Positions 52,662 through 60,840 are shown, counted from the first letter of the stretch. The stretch: DNA of 64,000 bases from SIG437 sp045576235 (GCA_045576235.1 JAZNGA010000043.1:1-64000), one strand, 5' to 3'. The notes: generated by a model not told the origin, from the letters alone. Program-made: numbers and translations.

Positions 52662-53981
52662 TCAATCTTTTTCTCCATCAACCGCCGACGAACGCGGCAC
52701 ATGGCTTTCAATCTCCATCATTTCCTTGACAAGCAATGACAGACGCTCTCTGAGTTTGAATATGCAATCTGATTCCGATGCAAATCCACGAACAATATCT
52801 TCTGCTAAATCCCGACAGCTCGGCGAACCGCACGAACCACAGTCAAGGTGCGGAAGCTCTTCTAAGATTTTTTCTATCTTATTTGCCATTTCCACAGCCT
52901 CAAAAATATCATCACTGAGATGCATGGCATTACTGGTCTGAAGAGTTTTTTCCCAACTCGTTTCAACCCTTTCCGAAACATCAATTCCCTTTTCCGGCAA
53001 GCCGCTACACAGCTCTTTGATTTTCGAACGCGCAACAAAGTTATTTTCAACCGTGAGAGGCCCACCAACACAACCGCCTGTGCACGCAAGCACCTCGACA
53101 AATTCAATGTCTCTCAGCTTGTCATTTTCAATGTCTTCCAAAACACTTATAACATTATGTATTCCGTCAACAGCAATTTGCTTTTTCGCTCCTGTCGCCT
53201 CCGACTCGCCCCCGCTTTGCGCCCACAAAATCCCTTCTTTTCCCGCTTCAAAGCTTGTTTGATTCTGCTTTTCTTTTCCGACTGAATCAGCAATCTTCAA
53301 GCAGACATTATTCATGGAAAAAACACCGTCAACAGCTGATTTTTCCACTGTGAGACTTGCTTTCACGCTTGTTGCTTTCGCCGCGCAGGGACTAATGAAA
53401 AACGCTCCTATTTCATCATAGGAAAGCCCCGTTTTTTTCATCGCTTGTTCTTTAGCCGCAGATGCTGCAATTTCCATAGGCGAACGGAGCGGCACAAGAT
53501 TTTTTATAAGCTCGGGAAATCTCACCGCAATAAGTCGCATAACAGCAGGACAGGCAGAGGAAATGGCAGGCTTTACAAATTTTCCCTCTTTTAAAAGCCT
53601 TTTCGTTTTTTCCGTCACAACATGGGCTCCCACAGCAACATCAAAGGTCGCATCAAAACCAAGTTTTAAAATGCTGTGGCGAATGGTGTCGATATTCTCA
53701 GCCTTTTTAAATTGTCCATAAAAGGTGGGCGCAATGAGTGCAATGTTATATTTAAAGTTTTTCATCATTTCAAATTCGTCTGTTATTGCTTTTTTTGCAT
53801 GATAAGGGCAGACTCTTATGCACTCACCACAGTCAATGCAACGCGCCTTTATGATTTTTGCCTTTCCGTCTTTTACTCGTATTGCCATTGTCGGACATCT
53901 TTTTATGCAATTAGTGCAGCCTTTACATTTTTCTATGTCAAGTCTGACAGAATGACCATATGTGTTATTCATAAATCTCAC
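52662..53981 (-). CDS. Sensor-type [FeFe]-hydrogenase (HydS-like)
   Basis: 439 residues. Two N-terminal [4Fe-4S] motifs (CKGCTNCIKRCP, CIDCGECIRVCP), then an H-cluster domain with L1 SSACPAVM near 146, L2 SPCAAK near 196 and L3 VLACTGGCVGGPL near 299. The proton-transfer Cys of catalytic enzymes (first Cys of TSCCP) is Ala, and the Glu of MPCxxKxxE is absent; both are known from putative sensory group C/D enzymes. A C-terminal Cys motif LDCGSCGSPSC near 379 adds another cluster. There is no PAS domain. Confidence 0.85.
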   Translation of the reverse strand: MRFMNNTYGHSVRLDIEKCKGCTNCIKRCPTMAIRVKDGKAKIIKARCIDCGECIRVCPYHAKKAITDEFEMMKNFKYNIALIAPTFYGQFKKAENIDTIRHSILKLGFDATFDVAVGAHVVTEKTKRLLKEGKFVKPAISSACPAVMRLIAVRFPELIKNLVPLRSPMEIAASAAKEQAMKKTGLSYDEIGAFFISPCAAKATSVKASLTVEKSAVDGVFSMNNVCLKIADSVGKEKQNQTSFEAGKEGILWAQSGGESEATGAKKQIAVDGIHNVISVLEDIENDKLRDIEFVEVLACTGGCVGGPLTVENNFVARSKIKELCSGLPEKGIDVSERVETSWEKTLQTSNAMHLSDDIFEAVEMANKIEKILEELPHLDCGSCGSPSCRDLAEDIVRGFASESDCIFKLRERLSLLVKEMMEIESHVPRSSAVDGEKD

Positions 53982-54010
53982 TCCCGCAAAATGACTTTTA
54001 AAAAAACAAA

Positions 54011-54439
54011 TTACAGTTTATTGTTGACAACAAGTTCCACTTTTGTCCCCTTGCCAAGCTCTGTTGTTATCTTCATTTCATCAGTGTATTTTTTCATGTT
54101 GGGAAGCCCCATTCCCGCGCCGAATCCCAAGTCTCTTATCTCCTCTGTTGCAGTCGAATATCCCTCCTGCATCGCGATATCAACATTTGGAATTCCCGGA
54201 CCATTATCCACAAGCGTTGCCGTGATTTTCTCAGGAGTTATGTTGACATCAATATAGCCTCCGTTTGCGTGTATGACCATATTGATTTCTCCTTCATACA
54301 TCGCAATTGCAAACCGTCTTATGACCTCCGAACTGACACCAAGCTGTTTTAACATTTTTTTAACGGCGCTTGATGCTTCACCTGCTGAAGCAAAGTCGTT
54401 TCCATCAACTTCAAACCGTTTAGTAATAATGTTTCCCAT
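54011..54439 (-). CDS. RsbW/SpoIIAB-like ATPase
   Basis: 142 residues. RRFAIAMYEGEINMVIHANG is the N box, VDNGPGIP the G1 box and GFGAGMGLPNMKKY the G2 box of the anti-sigma-factor/serine kinase GHKL group. No sigma factor or anti-anti-sigma gene is nearby, so the partner is not evident; it may act with the DRTGG, PHP or sensor hydrogenase proteins of the same operon. Confidence 0.88.
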   Translation of the reverse strand: MGNIITKRFEVDGNDFASAGEASSAVKKMLKQLGVSSEVIRRFAIAMYEGEINMVIHANGGYIDVNITPEKITATLVDNGPGIPNVDIAMQEGYSTATEEIRDLGFGAGMGLPNMKKYTDEMKITTELGKGTKVELVVNNKL

Positions 54440-54447
54440 AATTAATA

Positions 54448-54801
54448 CTAAACCTCCTTACTTCTTCCCTTAAGTCCACCTGAGTAAAGCATTCCGCACG
54501 CAATATAAAGGGGATATTCTGTGGTCATTAAAATCATCTTTTTCTCTGTGGCAAGCTCAATGATTTCCTCTTGTGGCGTTTTTCCCCTGACGAAAACTAT
54601 TGCTCTTATGTCCATCATTTCTGCAGTTCTGATAACCTGAGGATTAATCAGTCCCGTCAGAAGCAGAGACTGGTCTTTCACAAAAGCTAAAACATCGCTC
54701 ATAAGGTCACTGCCACACGCAGAAAACACTTCGTTTTCAATCATCTCTTCGCAAGAAAGAACTTTTGCGTTTAATATGTCTGTTACTTCTGATATTTTCA
54801 T
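54448..54801 (-). CDS. DRTGG-domain protein 1
   Basis: 117 residues, first gene of the hydrogenase operon, with GGGAGG upstream. It begins MKISEVTDILNAKVLSCEEM and contains LLLTGLINPQVIRTAEMMD, consistent with a DRTGG-type domain. A second, shorter paralogue is the fourth gene of the operon. Function unknown; its association with hydrogenase regulation is by context. Confidence 0.78.
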   Translation of the reverse strand: MKISEVTDILNAKVLSCEEMIENEVFSACGSDLMSDVLAFVKDQSLLLTGLINPQVIRTAEMMDIRAIVFVRGKTPQEEIIELATEKKMILMTTEYPLYIACGMLYSGGLKGRSKEV

Positions 54802-54832
54802 ATGTTAAACCTCCCTTTTATATTATAATTCT

Positions 54833-54861
54833 ATTATATAAAAATTTTTTAAAGTATGCAA
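54833..54861 (-). promoter_or_regulatory. Promoter of the hydrogenase operon
   Basis: Minus strand TTGCAT (54856-54861), 17-base spacer, TATAAT (54833-54838). About 25 bases separate the expected start from the DRTGG gene ATG. Confidence 0.75.
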
Positions 54862-54879
54862 TATTTTTTTGCAAGCATA

Positions 54880-54917
54880 AAAATACTGCAGTAAAATTAT
54901 TTTGCTGCAGTATTTTT
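54880..54917. terminator. Terminator upstream of the hydrogenase operon
   Basis: AAATACTGCAG and CTGCAGTATTT flank 14 bases with A- and T-runs on both sides, so it works in both directions. It isolates the hydrogenase promoter from the two-component system and the structured element. Confidence 0.75.
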
Positions 54918-54940
54918 GGCCGGACGGAAAATAGCACAGA

Positions 54941-55141
54941 GTGGACAAACTGAACCCGAAGGGGTTCCCCTCGCTGTGCGCGTGCACAGCGAGGGGTGAG
55001 GTTTATTCAAAACACAAGGCAATTAAAAGAAAAGAAATTCGCCTTATAGCGAATTTCTTCCTTAAATCTTGTGTTATTTTAATAATAGCGATATACATAA
55101 AGGAGCTTTTTAATCAATTTCTTGCCTTGTGTGATGTGCTC
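54941..55141. repeat. Structured repeat element, copy 2
   Basis: GAACCC/GGGTTC (54952-54967) is followed by a 13-bp stem CCCCTCGCTGTGC/GCACAGCGAGGGG (54967-54996), then GTTTAT. AACACAAG/CTTGTGTT (55011, 55068) encloses AAGAAATTCGC/GCGAATTTCTT (55032-55059). CACAAGGCAA (55013) can instead pair with TTGCCTTGTG (55132). Landmarks and order match 23793-23921. Part of it can end the histidine kinase transcript, since TTTTCTTTT follows the minus-strand hairpin. Confidence 0.6.
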
Positions 55142-55160
55142 TATTATCTACAGCCATTTA

Positions 55161-56576
55161 TTATTTGTTTGGTGCTAATGACAAAGTAAAATTAAATCTT
55201 GTAAATTCCCCCGGCTCGCTTTCAGCCCAAATTCTTTCTCCGTGTGCAATAATTATGCTTTTAACGATGTAGAGACCAAGTCCCACACCTGTCTTGTCAA
55301 GGCTTCTTGATTTATCGCTCTTATAGAAGCGGTCAAAAACATGCTCCAAATCTTCTTTTTCGATTCCTGCGCCAGAATTCTGAACAGAAACAAAAGCCTT
55401 TCCGTCTGCCGTTCCCGTTCTTATATCAAGAAAACCATTTTCCTGAGTGAATTTAACTGCATTGTCAAACAAGTTGATTATAACTCGCTGTATGCTGTCT
55501 TTATCGGCTATGACGCGCTCACTTTCGCTTTCAAAATTAACTGTTAGATTGATGTTTTTGTCAGTTATTCGTTTTTCCATTTTAATAATCTGGAGTCGTA
55601 TCATTTCGTTTATGTCAAACTCACGCATTTCAAGATTAAATTTCCCTTGTTCAAGCTTGTTCATATCCATAAGGTCATTTATAAGTCTTGACAGTCTTTT
55701 GCTTTCATCAAGCACGATTTGGAGATATTGGTTGTGTTTATCTTCAGGAATTGTCCCATCAATAACACCTTCCACAAAGCCTGTTATTGTCGTCATCGGA
55801 GTTCTGAGCTCGTGGGCGATGTTTGCCAAAAAGCTGCTTCTTGCAGTTTCATGTCTTCCTATTGCCTCTGCCATATAGTTAAAGGTTTCGCCGAGCTGAC
55901 CAATTTCATCACTACTTCCAATCTCCACCCTTTTCTCAAAATTTCCCCTTGCAATGCTTCTTGCCGCATTGTTAAGCTTTTTGATGGGGTTCGTTATTCT
56001 TTTGGAAATCAGATATGTGAAAAGAATGACAAAAACAAAAACTATTGCCGCTATAAAACTAAAGCGAGTTATGATAGTCGAGCGAAGCTCATCAATTTCA
56101 GGAACTGGCAGGCTCATCATCACGCCACCAAAAACACCGTCTTTTGTTTTCATCGGAACGCCGACAGTCAGCATCGTTGTGTTGAAAATGCCTCCAAGCG
56201 TTCCCGTGTATTTCACTGTGTTTCCGTTTAAAATTCCGTTTATAAACTCGCGTCTGACAGAAAACGCATCTTCCCTGCCGCTTACAACGACTGTTTCTCC
56301 TTCTCCATTTACAATCAGTATTGTCGTTTGTGTTGATGCCGCAATAACATCAATGTTCGCCTGATATGTCTGCTTTAAAAGATCAGGCTGAACTTCTGCA
56401 AGCTCAACAGTGTAATTCACAATTTTGTTCGCTATGGCAGTCAATCCTTCCACTCTCTCTTTTGTCAGATAACTACCCAAAAAAGTGTACAAAAATGTTC
56501 CGATTGTCAGAAAGCTTATTATGATTACTATTGTGACAAGAGCAAAAAGCTGCCCGAAAACTCCCCTTCTTCTCAC
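55161..56576 (-). CDS. Membrane sensor histidine kinase
   Basis: 471 residues. One helix near 12-34, an extracytoplasmic domain to about 165, a second helix (about 168-188), HAMP (190-245, ISKRITNPIKKLN), phospho-acceptor NIAHELRTPMT near 262 and the ATPase domain with N box INLFDNAVKFT, G1 NSGAGIEKEDL and G2 KTGVGLGLYI. The ligand is unknown. It lies 21 bases downstream of its response regulator. Confidence 0.93.
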   Translation of the reverse strand: MRRRGVFGQLFALVTIVIIISFLTIGTFLYTFLGSYLTKERVEGLTAIANKIVNYTVELAEVQPDLLKQTYQANIDVIAASTQTTILIVNGEGETVVVSGREDAFSVRREFINGILNGNTVKYTGTLGGIFNTTMLTVGVPMKTKDGVFGGVMMSLPVPEIDELRSTIITRFSFIAAIVFVFVILFTYLISKRITNPIKKLNNAARSIARGNFEKRVEIGSSDEIGQLGETFNYMAEAIGRHETARSSFLANIAHELRTPMTTITGFVEGVIDGTIPEDKHNQYLQIVLDESKRLSRLINDLMDMNKLEQGKFNLEMREFDINEMIRLQIIKMEKRITDKNINLTVNFESESERVIADKDSIQRVIINLFDNAVKFTQENGFLDIRTGTADGKAFVSVQNSGAGIEKEDLEHVFDRFYKSDKSRSLDKTGVGLGLYIVKSIIIAHGERIWAESEPGEFTRFNFTLSLAPNK

Positions 56577-56597
56577 TGAAAATCACTTCCCACGAAA

Positions 56598-57287
56598 CTA
56601 TTTAACATCAAATTTATAACCAACACCCCAGACAGTTTTAAGCTGCCATATCTGGTCAGAGCCTGCTAAGTCAAGCTTTTCGCGCAGTCTCTTGACATGC
56701 ACATCAACAGTTCTTGAATCTCCGAAATAGTCAAAGCCCCAGACAGTTTCCAAAAGCTGCTCACGAGTGAACACCTTGTTGGGATTTGTTGCTAAAAAAT
56801 AAAGAAGTTCAAGCTCTTTCGGAGGAATGTCTATTGATTTTCCGTTTATCTTAAGCTCATAGTTTGAAAGATTAACAACAAGGTTTGGATAAACAATTTC
56901 CTTATCAGCATTGTCGTTTTGACCATATCTTCTCAAAACTGCCTTAATTCTCGCAACAAGTTCTTTGTTTTCAAAAGGCTTTACAATATAGTCATCAGCG
57001 CCGAGCTCGAGGCCCAAAACCTTATCAAAAGTTTCTCCTTTTGCAGTGAGCATGATTATCGGAATGTTGCTTATTCTTCTAATCTCCCTGCAGACCTGAA
57101 AACCATCTTTTTTAGGAAGCATAACATCAAGCAGAACAACCGCAGGTGAGCTTTCTTTGAATAAATCAATGGCAGTCTGACCATCATGGGCAAGAATTAC
57201 CATAAACCCCTCTTTTTCCAGATAAAGCCTGATAAGCTCACAAATGTTTTTATCATCATCTACAACCAAAACTCTCTGATTTGTCAT
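56598..57287 (-). CDS. OmpR/PhoB-family response regulator
   Basis: About 229 residues from the ATG at 57287, seven bases after GAGGGG; a TTG two codons earlier is less likely. The receiver domain has VLVVDDDKN, phospho-acceptor Asp in VLLDVMLP near 55 and Lys in IVKPFENKE near 105. The C-terminal winged helix (about 130-229) ends SRTVDVHVKRLREKL and VWGVGYKF. It is the first gene of the two-component operon with its own promoter. Confidence 0.94.
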   Translation of the reverse strand: MTNQRVLVVDDDKNICELIRLYLEKEGFMVILAHDGQTAIDLFKESSPAVVLLDVMLPKKDGFQVCREIRRISNIPIIMLTAKGETFDKVLGLELGADDYIVKPFENKELVARIKAVLRRYGQNDNADKEIVYPNLVVNLSNYELKINGKSIDIPPKELELLYFLATNPNKVFTREQLLETVWGFDYFGDSRTVDVHVKRLREKLDLAGSDQIWQLKTVWGVGYKFDVK

Positions 57288-57334
57288 AGTCAAACCCCTC
57301 TCTTTTTCTAAAATATCCCATTTTTATTTACTAC

Positions 57335-57363
57335 ATTTTAACACTTTCTTAAATTTAAGTCAA
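57335..57363 (-). promoter_or_regulatory. Promoter of the two-component operon
   Basis: Minus strand TTGACT (57358-57363), 17-base spacer, TAAAAT (57335-57340). Confidence 0.75.
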
Positions 57364-57420
57364 TCTTCTGTTTAAAGTTTAAACAAAAAGTTCACTTTTT
57401 ATTTATATCTTAAACTGATG

Positions 57421-57450
57421 CACCATTACTTATGTTTCTTCATAATATGA
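57421..57450 (+). promoter_or_regulatory. Sigma-K-like promoter of dpaAB
   Basis: CACC (57421-57424), a 16-base spacer and CATAATATGA (57441-57450) fit the sigma-K pattern (mACm ... CATAnnnTA) with one mismatch, 75 bases before the dpaA ATG. Bacillus spoVF is transcribed by sigma-K in the mother cell, so this placement makes sense. Confidence 0.55.
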
Positions 57451-57525
57451 TTATACAGCACAAATCTATGGATATCCAATTCAAAACAGGCTTGCTCTTT
57501 TAAAGCAGGCAGAAAGGCTCTGATT

Positions 57526-58404
57526 ATGAAGACAAAAAATTTTTCTGTAATAGGCGGCGACTTCAGAACAATTGCCGCTGCAAACAAGCTTTTAAATCTA
57601 GGAAGCAATGTAAAGGTTTTTGGTTTTGATGACACATCAGCCTTTGATAAAAAAGCGATAATTACAAGTAATATTAAGGAAGCATTAAATGGCGCAGAAT
57701 ATGTTCTGCTTCCGCTTCCATATTCTTCGGGCGGAAACGAGCTCAGGGCTCCGCTCTTTGAAAGCAAAATATATGTCTCTGAGCTTGTTTCCGAGCTGAG
57801 CAACAATCAAATTGTGTTTGCAGGTATGCTTGATAAAAACTTTGCTTCAGTTTTAAAAACACAAGAAATAAGCTTTTTTGATTATGTTGACTGCGAGGAT
57901 TTTTCTGTCAAAAATGCTGTTCCGACAGCAGAAGGTGCAATCGAGATTGCTCTTCGTGAGCTTCCGATAACCTTAAGCGGCTCCAGCTGTCTTGTGACAG
58001 GTTTCGGACGGATTTCCAAGCTTTTATCATCGCTTCTCAAAGGGTTTGGTGCTCATGTCACCGTTTCCGCCAGACGCCACAGCGACATTGCATGGATAAC
58101 TGCAACAGGCTATGAAGCTCTCTATATAAATGAGCTTTCTGATAACATACATAAGTATAATGTCATCTTTAATACTGTCCCCCACAAGATTTTTGATAAA
58201 GAAATGTTGAAAAAATTAAACAAAAACTGCCTTCTGATAGATTTGGCATCAAAGCCGGGCGGTGTTGATTTTGACACAGCGCAAAAACTCGGATTAAACA
58301 TCATATGGGCACTTTCTCTTCCCGGAAAGGTTGCACCGCTCACAGCAGGAGAAATCATTGCCGATACTGTTTTAAATTTAATTAAAGAACTGGAGGTGAT
58401 GTAA
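57526..58404 (+). CDS. dpaA: Dipicolinate synthase subunit A
   Basis: 292 residues. The N-terminal segment NFSVIGGDFRTIAAA and the central Rossmann motif LVTGFGRISKLLSSLLKGFG (about 155-174) are typical of SpoVFA/DpaA. With DpaB it converts a lysine-pathway intermediate to dipicolinic acid, which protects the spore core. This marks the host as an endospore former that uses the DpaAB route rather than an Etf-based substitute. It overlaps dpaB by one base. Confidence 0.94.
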   Translation: MKTKNFSVIGGDFRTIAAANKLLNLGSNVKVFGFDDTSAFDKKAIITSNIKEALNGAEYVLLPLPYSSGGNELRAPLFESKIYVSELVSELSNNQIVFAGMLDKNFASVLKTQEISFFDYVDCEDFSVKNAVPTAEGAIEIALRELPITLSGSSCLVTGFGRISKLLSSLLKGFGAHVTVSARRHSDIAWITATGYEALYINELSDNIHKYNVIFNTVPHKIFDKEMLKKLNKNCLLIDLASKPGGVDFDTAQKLGLNIIWALSLPGKVAPLTAGEIIADTVLNLIKELEVM

Positions 58405-58982
58405 TGGATTTGAAAGACAAAAAAATCGGTTTTGCAATGACCGGCTCATTTTGCACCTTTAAAAAGGTTATTGAGGAGCTCAGGCGGCTTTCTTCAAAAG
58501 GAGCTGAAATCTTCCCTATAATGTCACTTTCCTCCTCAACCTTTGACACGAGATTCGGAAGTGCTGACGGATTTATGAACGAAATCAGAGAAATAACAAA
58601 AAAAGAAATCATAACAACCATTCCCGCGGCTGAGCCTATCGGCCCTAAAAACTATCTTGACGCTCTGATAATCTCTCCGTGCACGGGAAACACTCTCGCT
58701 AAACTCGCCTGCGGAATAACCGACACGCCCGTCACTATGGCGGCAAAGGCAACACTTAGAAATAAAAAGCCTGTTGTTGTTGCAGTTTCCACAAATGATG
58801 GACTCGGTGCATCGGCAAAGAACATAGGTCTCCTTCTGAATAATAAAAACATATATTTTGTGCCCTTTGGTCAGGATGATTGTATAAATAAGCCTGCTTC
58901 TTTAGTTGCAGATATGACAAAAATCGCAGAAACCGTTGAAGAAGCTCTCCTTGGCAGACAGCTCCAGCCCGTTCTGTTCTGA
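58404..58982 (+). CDS. dpaB: Dipicolinate synthase subunit B
   Basis: 192 residues, flavoprotein (HFCD) fold: GFAMTGSFCTFKKV at the N-terminus, ISPCTGNTLAKLACGITD near 90-107 and VAVSTNDGLGASAKN near 130. It pairs with DpaA for dipicolinate synthesis in the mother cell. ATG after GGAGGTGATG. Confidence 0.94.
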   Translation: MDLKDKKIGFAMTGSFCTFKKVIEELRRLSSKGAEIFPIMSLSSSTFDTRFGSADGFMNEIREITKKEIITTIPAAEPIGPKNYLDALIISPCTGNTLAKLACGITDTPVTMAAKATLRNKKPVVVAVSTNDGLGASAKNIGLLLNNKNIYFVPFGQDDCINKPASLVADMTKIAETVEEALLGRQLQPVLF

Positions 58983-59014
58983 TTTAAACTTTTCAATCTT
59001 GATAATATATAAAA

Positions 59015-59051
59015 TTTACCACCTTTACAAGATAACAGTCAAGGTGGTAAA
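59015..59051 (+). terminator. dpaAB terminator
   Basis: TTTACCACCTT and AAGGTGGTAAA (11 bp) followed by a weak T-rich run. A second hairpin GGGG-GCGG/CCGC-CCCC with TTTT lies at 59075-59100. Confidence 0.7.
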
Positions 59052-59161
59052 TATTATTTTGGTCTAACTTTTTAGGGGTGCGGTTCATCCGCCCCCTTTT
59101 CAGATGCTTTTTAACAGCACCTTTCTGTTCCGATTAAATATTCTGTTCAAAAATCAGGAAT

Positions 59162-59713
59162 TTACACTGCTAAAATAAAATATTCCGTCATAGTTTCAGG
59201 AGATTCCTTCATCCCATTTTCAATCCACCATCTAACAGTTTCAACAAAAGTCGAAGCAATGTGGTTTATCCAAAAACTGTCAGGAAGTTTATTGCTTTTT
59301 CTCATTTCGAAAGATGACCATTGGCTCACAACCAATCTTTGAAGATTTGTTTTGAAATAACTTAGAAACAGTTCATTGTTTTTACTCGACAACAATTCGA
59401 GAATGTTGTTATCGTTCTTCTGCAAATGCTGAAACAGATGTAAAAAAGCGGAGTTTGGCGCATCACAATCAAAAATGTATCTTCTTTCAGAATGTTGATT
59501 GTTTATTGAGTCAAAAACATGGTGGAACAGTTCTTCACAAAGTTCTTTTAAAAGAAAGTCTTTTGTTTCAAAATGGGAATAAAATGTTGCTCTGCCTATA
59601 TCAGCTAAACTGATTATTTCACTCACGGTAATCTGCGCAAATTCTTTCTTCGATAACAATGTGACAAAAGCGTTAAATATTGCCTCCCTTGTTTTTCTTT
59701 GGCGTCTATCCAT
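59162..59713 (-). CDS. TetR/AcrR-family regulator of the CDF gene
   Basis: About 183 residues from the ATG at 59713 (MDRRQRKTREAIF) after GGAGGG. The helix-turn-helix is ITVSEIISLADIGRATFYSH followed by FETKD. The C-terminal part has the TetR_C pattern of the DhaS-like subgroup. It is divergent from the cation transporter gene; two palindromes in the 156-base spacer are its likely operators. The inducer may be a metal or another stress. Confidence 0.88.
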   Translation of the reverse strand: MDRRQRKTREAIFNAFVTLLSKKEFAQITVSEIISLADIGRATFYSHFETKDFLLKELCEELFHHVFDSINNQHSERRYIFDCDAPNSAFLHLFQHLQKNDNNILELLSSKNNELFLSYFKTNLQRLVVSQWSSFEMRKSNKLPDSFWINHIASTFVETVRWWIENGMKESPETMTEYFILAV

Positions 59714-59740
59714 AATTCCCTCCATACAAATTTGCCGAAA

Positions 59741-59756
59741 TGTTCACTATTGAACA
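59741..59756. promoter_or_regulatory. Palindrome upstream of the TetR gene
   Basis: TGTTCA-CTAT-TGAACA, perfect 6-base arms, 28 bases before the regulator ATG on the minus strand. It is a likely autoregulatory site. Confidence 0.5.
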
Positions 59757-59774
59757 ACCGCAAAAATCTGCATA

Positions 59775-59821
59775 TTGATTTTATCAATCCCTGCTTATAT
59801 ACTGAATAAGTAGTTCAGTAT
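59775..59821 (+). promoter_or_regulatory. CDF promoter overlapped by an operator
   Basis: TTGATT (59775-59780), 17-base spacer, TATACT (59798-59803). The dyad ATACTGAA (59799-59806) and TTCAGTAT (59814-59821), spaced 7 bases, covers the -10 box, as expected for repression by the divergent TetR protein. Confidence 0.6.
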
Positions 59822-59869
59822 CATATATATTGTACTGCTAAAATTATATCATGTCAATAGGAGCGTTTT

Positions 59870-60724
59870 ATGAAAACAGAGAGAAACATTTTGATTGCTT
59901 TTATCCTTAACCTTGCTTTTTCCACATTTGAATTCATTGGCGGCATTCTTACAGGCAGTGTGGCTATTGTTTCTGATGCTGTCCATGACATCGGAGATGC
60001 AGCAAGCATCGGCATATCATATTTTTTGGAAAAGAAAAGCAAGAAAAAGCCTGATAATAACTACACTTATGGATATGCCAGATATTCAGCTGTTGGTGGT
60101 GCAATCACCACATTAATTCTGTTGATTGGTTCAATCGCGGTAATTTACAACGCTGTCCAGAGAATCATTACTCCCACGGAAATTAACTATAATGGTATGA
60201 TTGTTTTTGCAATTATTGGTGCTTGCGTGAATCTTGGTGCGGCATTTTTTACCCGTCACGGAGATTCGTTAAACCAAAGGGCCGTAAATCTACATATGCT
60301 TGAAGATGTTTTCGGTTGGATTGTTGTTTTGATTGGTGCTGTTTTAATGCGTTTTACCGACTTCACTCTTCTTGACCCCATTATGTCTGTCGGCGTGGCA
60401 ATGTTTATTATTATAAACGCCGTGAAAAATCTAAAAGAAATAACTGACTTATTCCTTGAAAAAGCACCTGACGGCATAGACATCGACGAAATCAAAGAAC
60501 AACTTTCTGCGATTGACGAAGTGCTTGATGTTCATCATATACACATTTGGAGCATAGACGGTCAGAACAATTATGCCACTATGCATATTGTGACAAAAGG
60601 TGATTTTTCTGAAATCAAGGAAAAAGTTCGTGAAGAATTGCAGAAATATGGAATCTCTCACACAACTCTTGAATTTGAATCTGAAAATGAACAATGTTAT
60701 CATAAGCATTGCCAATTCTGTTGA
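59870..60724 (+). CDS. Cation diffusion facilitator transporter
   Basis: 284 residues, six membrane helices then a cytoplasmic domain (about 205-284). Metal-site residues HDIGDAASIG (helix II) and HMLEDVFGW (helix V) form the HDxxD/HxxED pattern of zinc/cobalt/iron CDF antiporters. The C-terminal dimer domain has VHHIHIWSIDG and ends in a His/Cys-rich tail (CYHKHCQFC), which suggests metal sensing. Exports divalent cations in exchange for protons. Confidence 0.93.
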   Translation: MKTERNILIAFILNLAFSTFEFIGGILTGSVAIVSDAVHDIGDAASIGISYFLEKKSKKKPDNNYTYGYARYSAVGGAITTLILLIGSIAVIYNAVQRIITPTEINYNGMIVFAIIGACVNLGAAFFTRHGDSLNQRAVNLHMLEDVFGWIVVLIGAVLMRFTDFTLLDPIMSVGVAMFIIINAVKNLKEITDLFLEKAPDGIDIDEIKEQLSAIDEVLDVHHIHIWSIDGQNNYATMHIVTKGDFSEIKEKVREELQKYGISHTTLEFESENEQCYHKHCQFC

Positions 60725-60813
60725 TTGCAATTACCGCAATCCATAGCCATTTTGAGATTTGAATTACAGGTGACAGTTTAATCGTGGATATGGTTAAAAA
60801 TATAAAATCAGAG

Positions 60814-60840
60814 ACTGCGGCTTTTGAAGTTGCAGTTTTT
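60814..60840 (+). terminator. Terminator of the CDF gene
   Basis: ACTGCGGCTT and AAGTTGCAGT pair (with two G-T wobbles) around a 3-base loop, followed by TTTTG. Confidence 0.6.
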
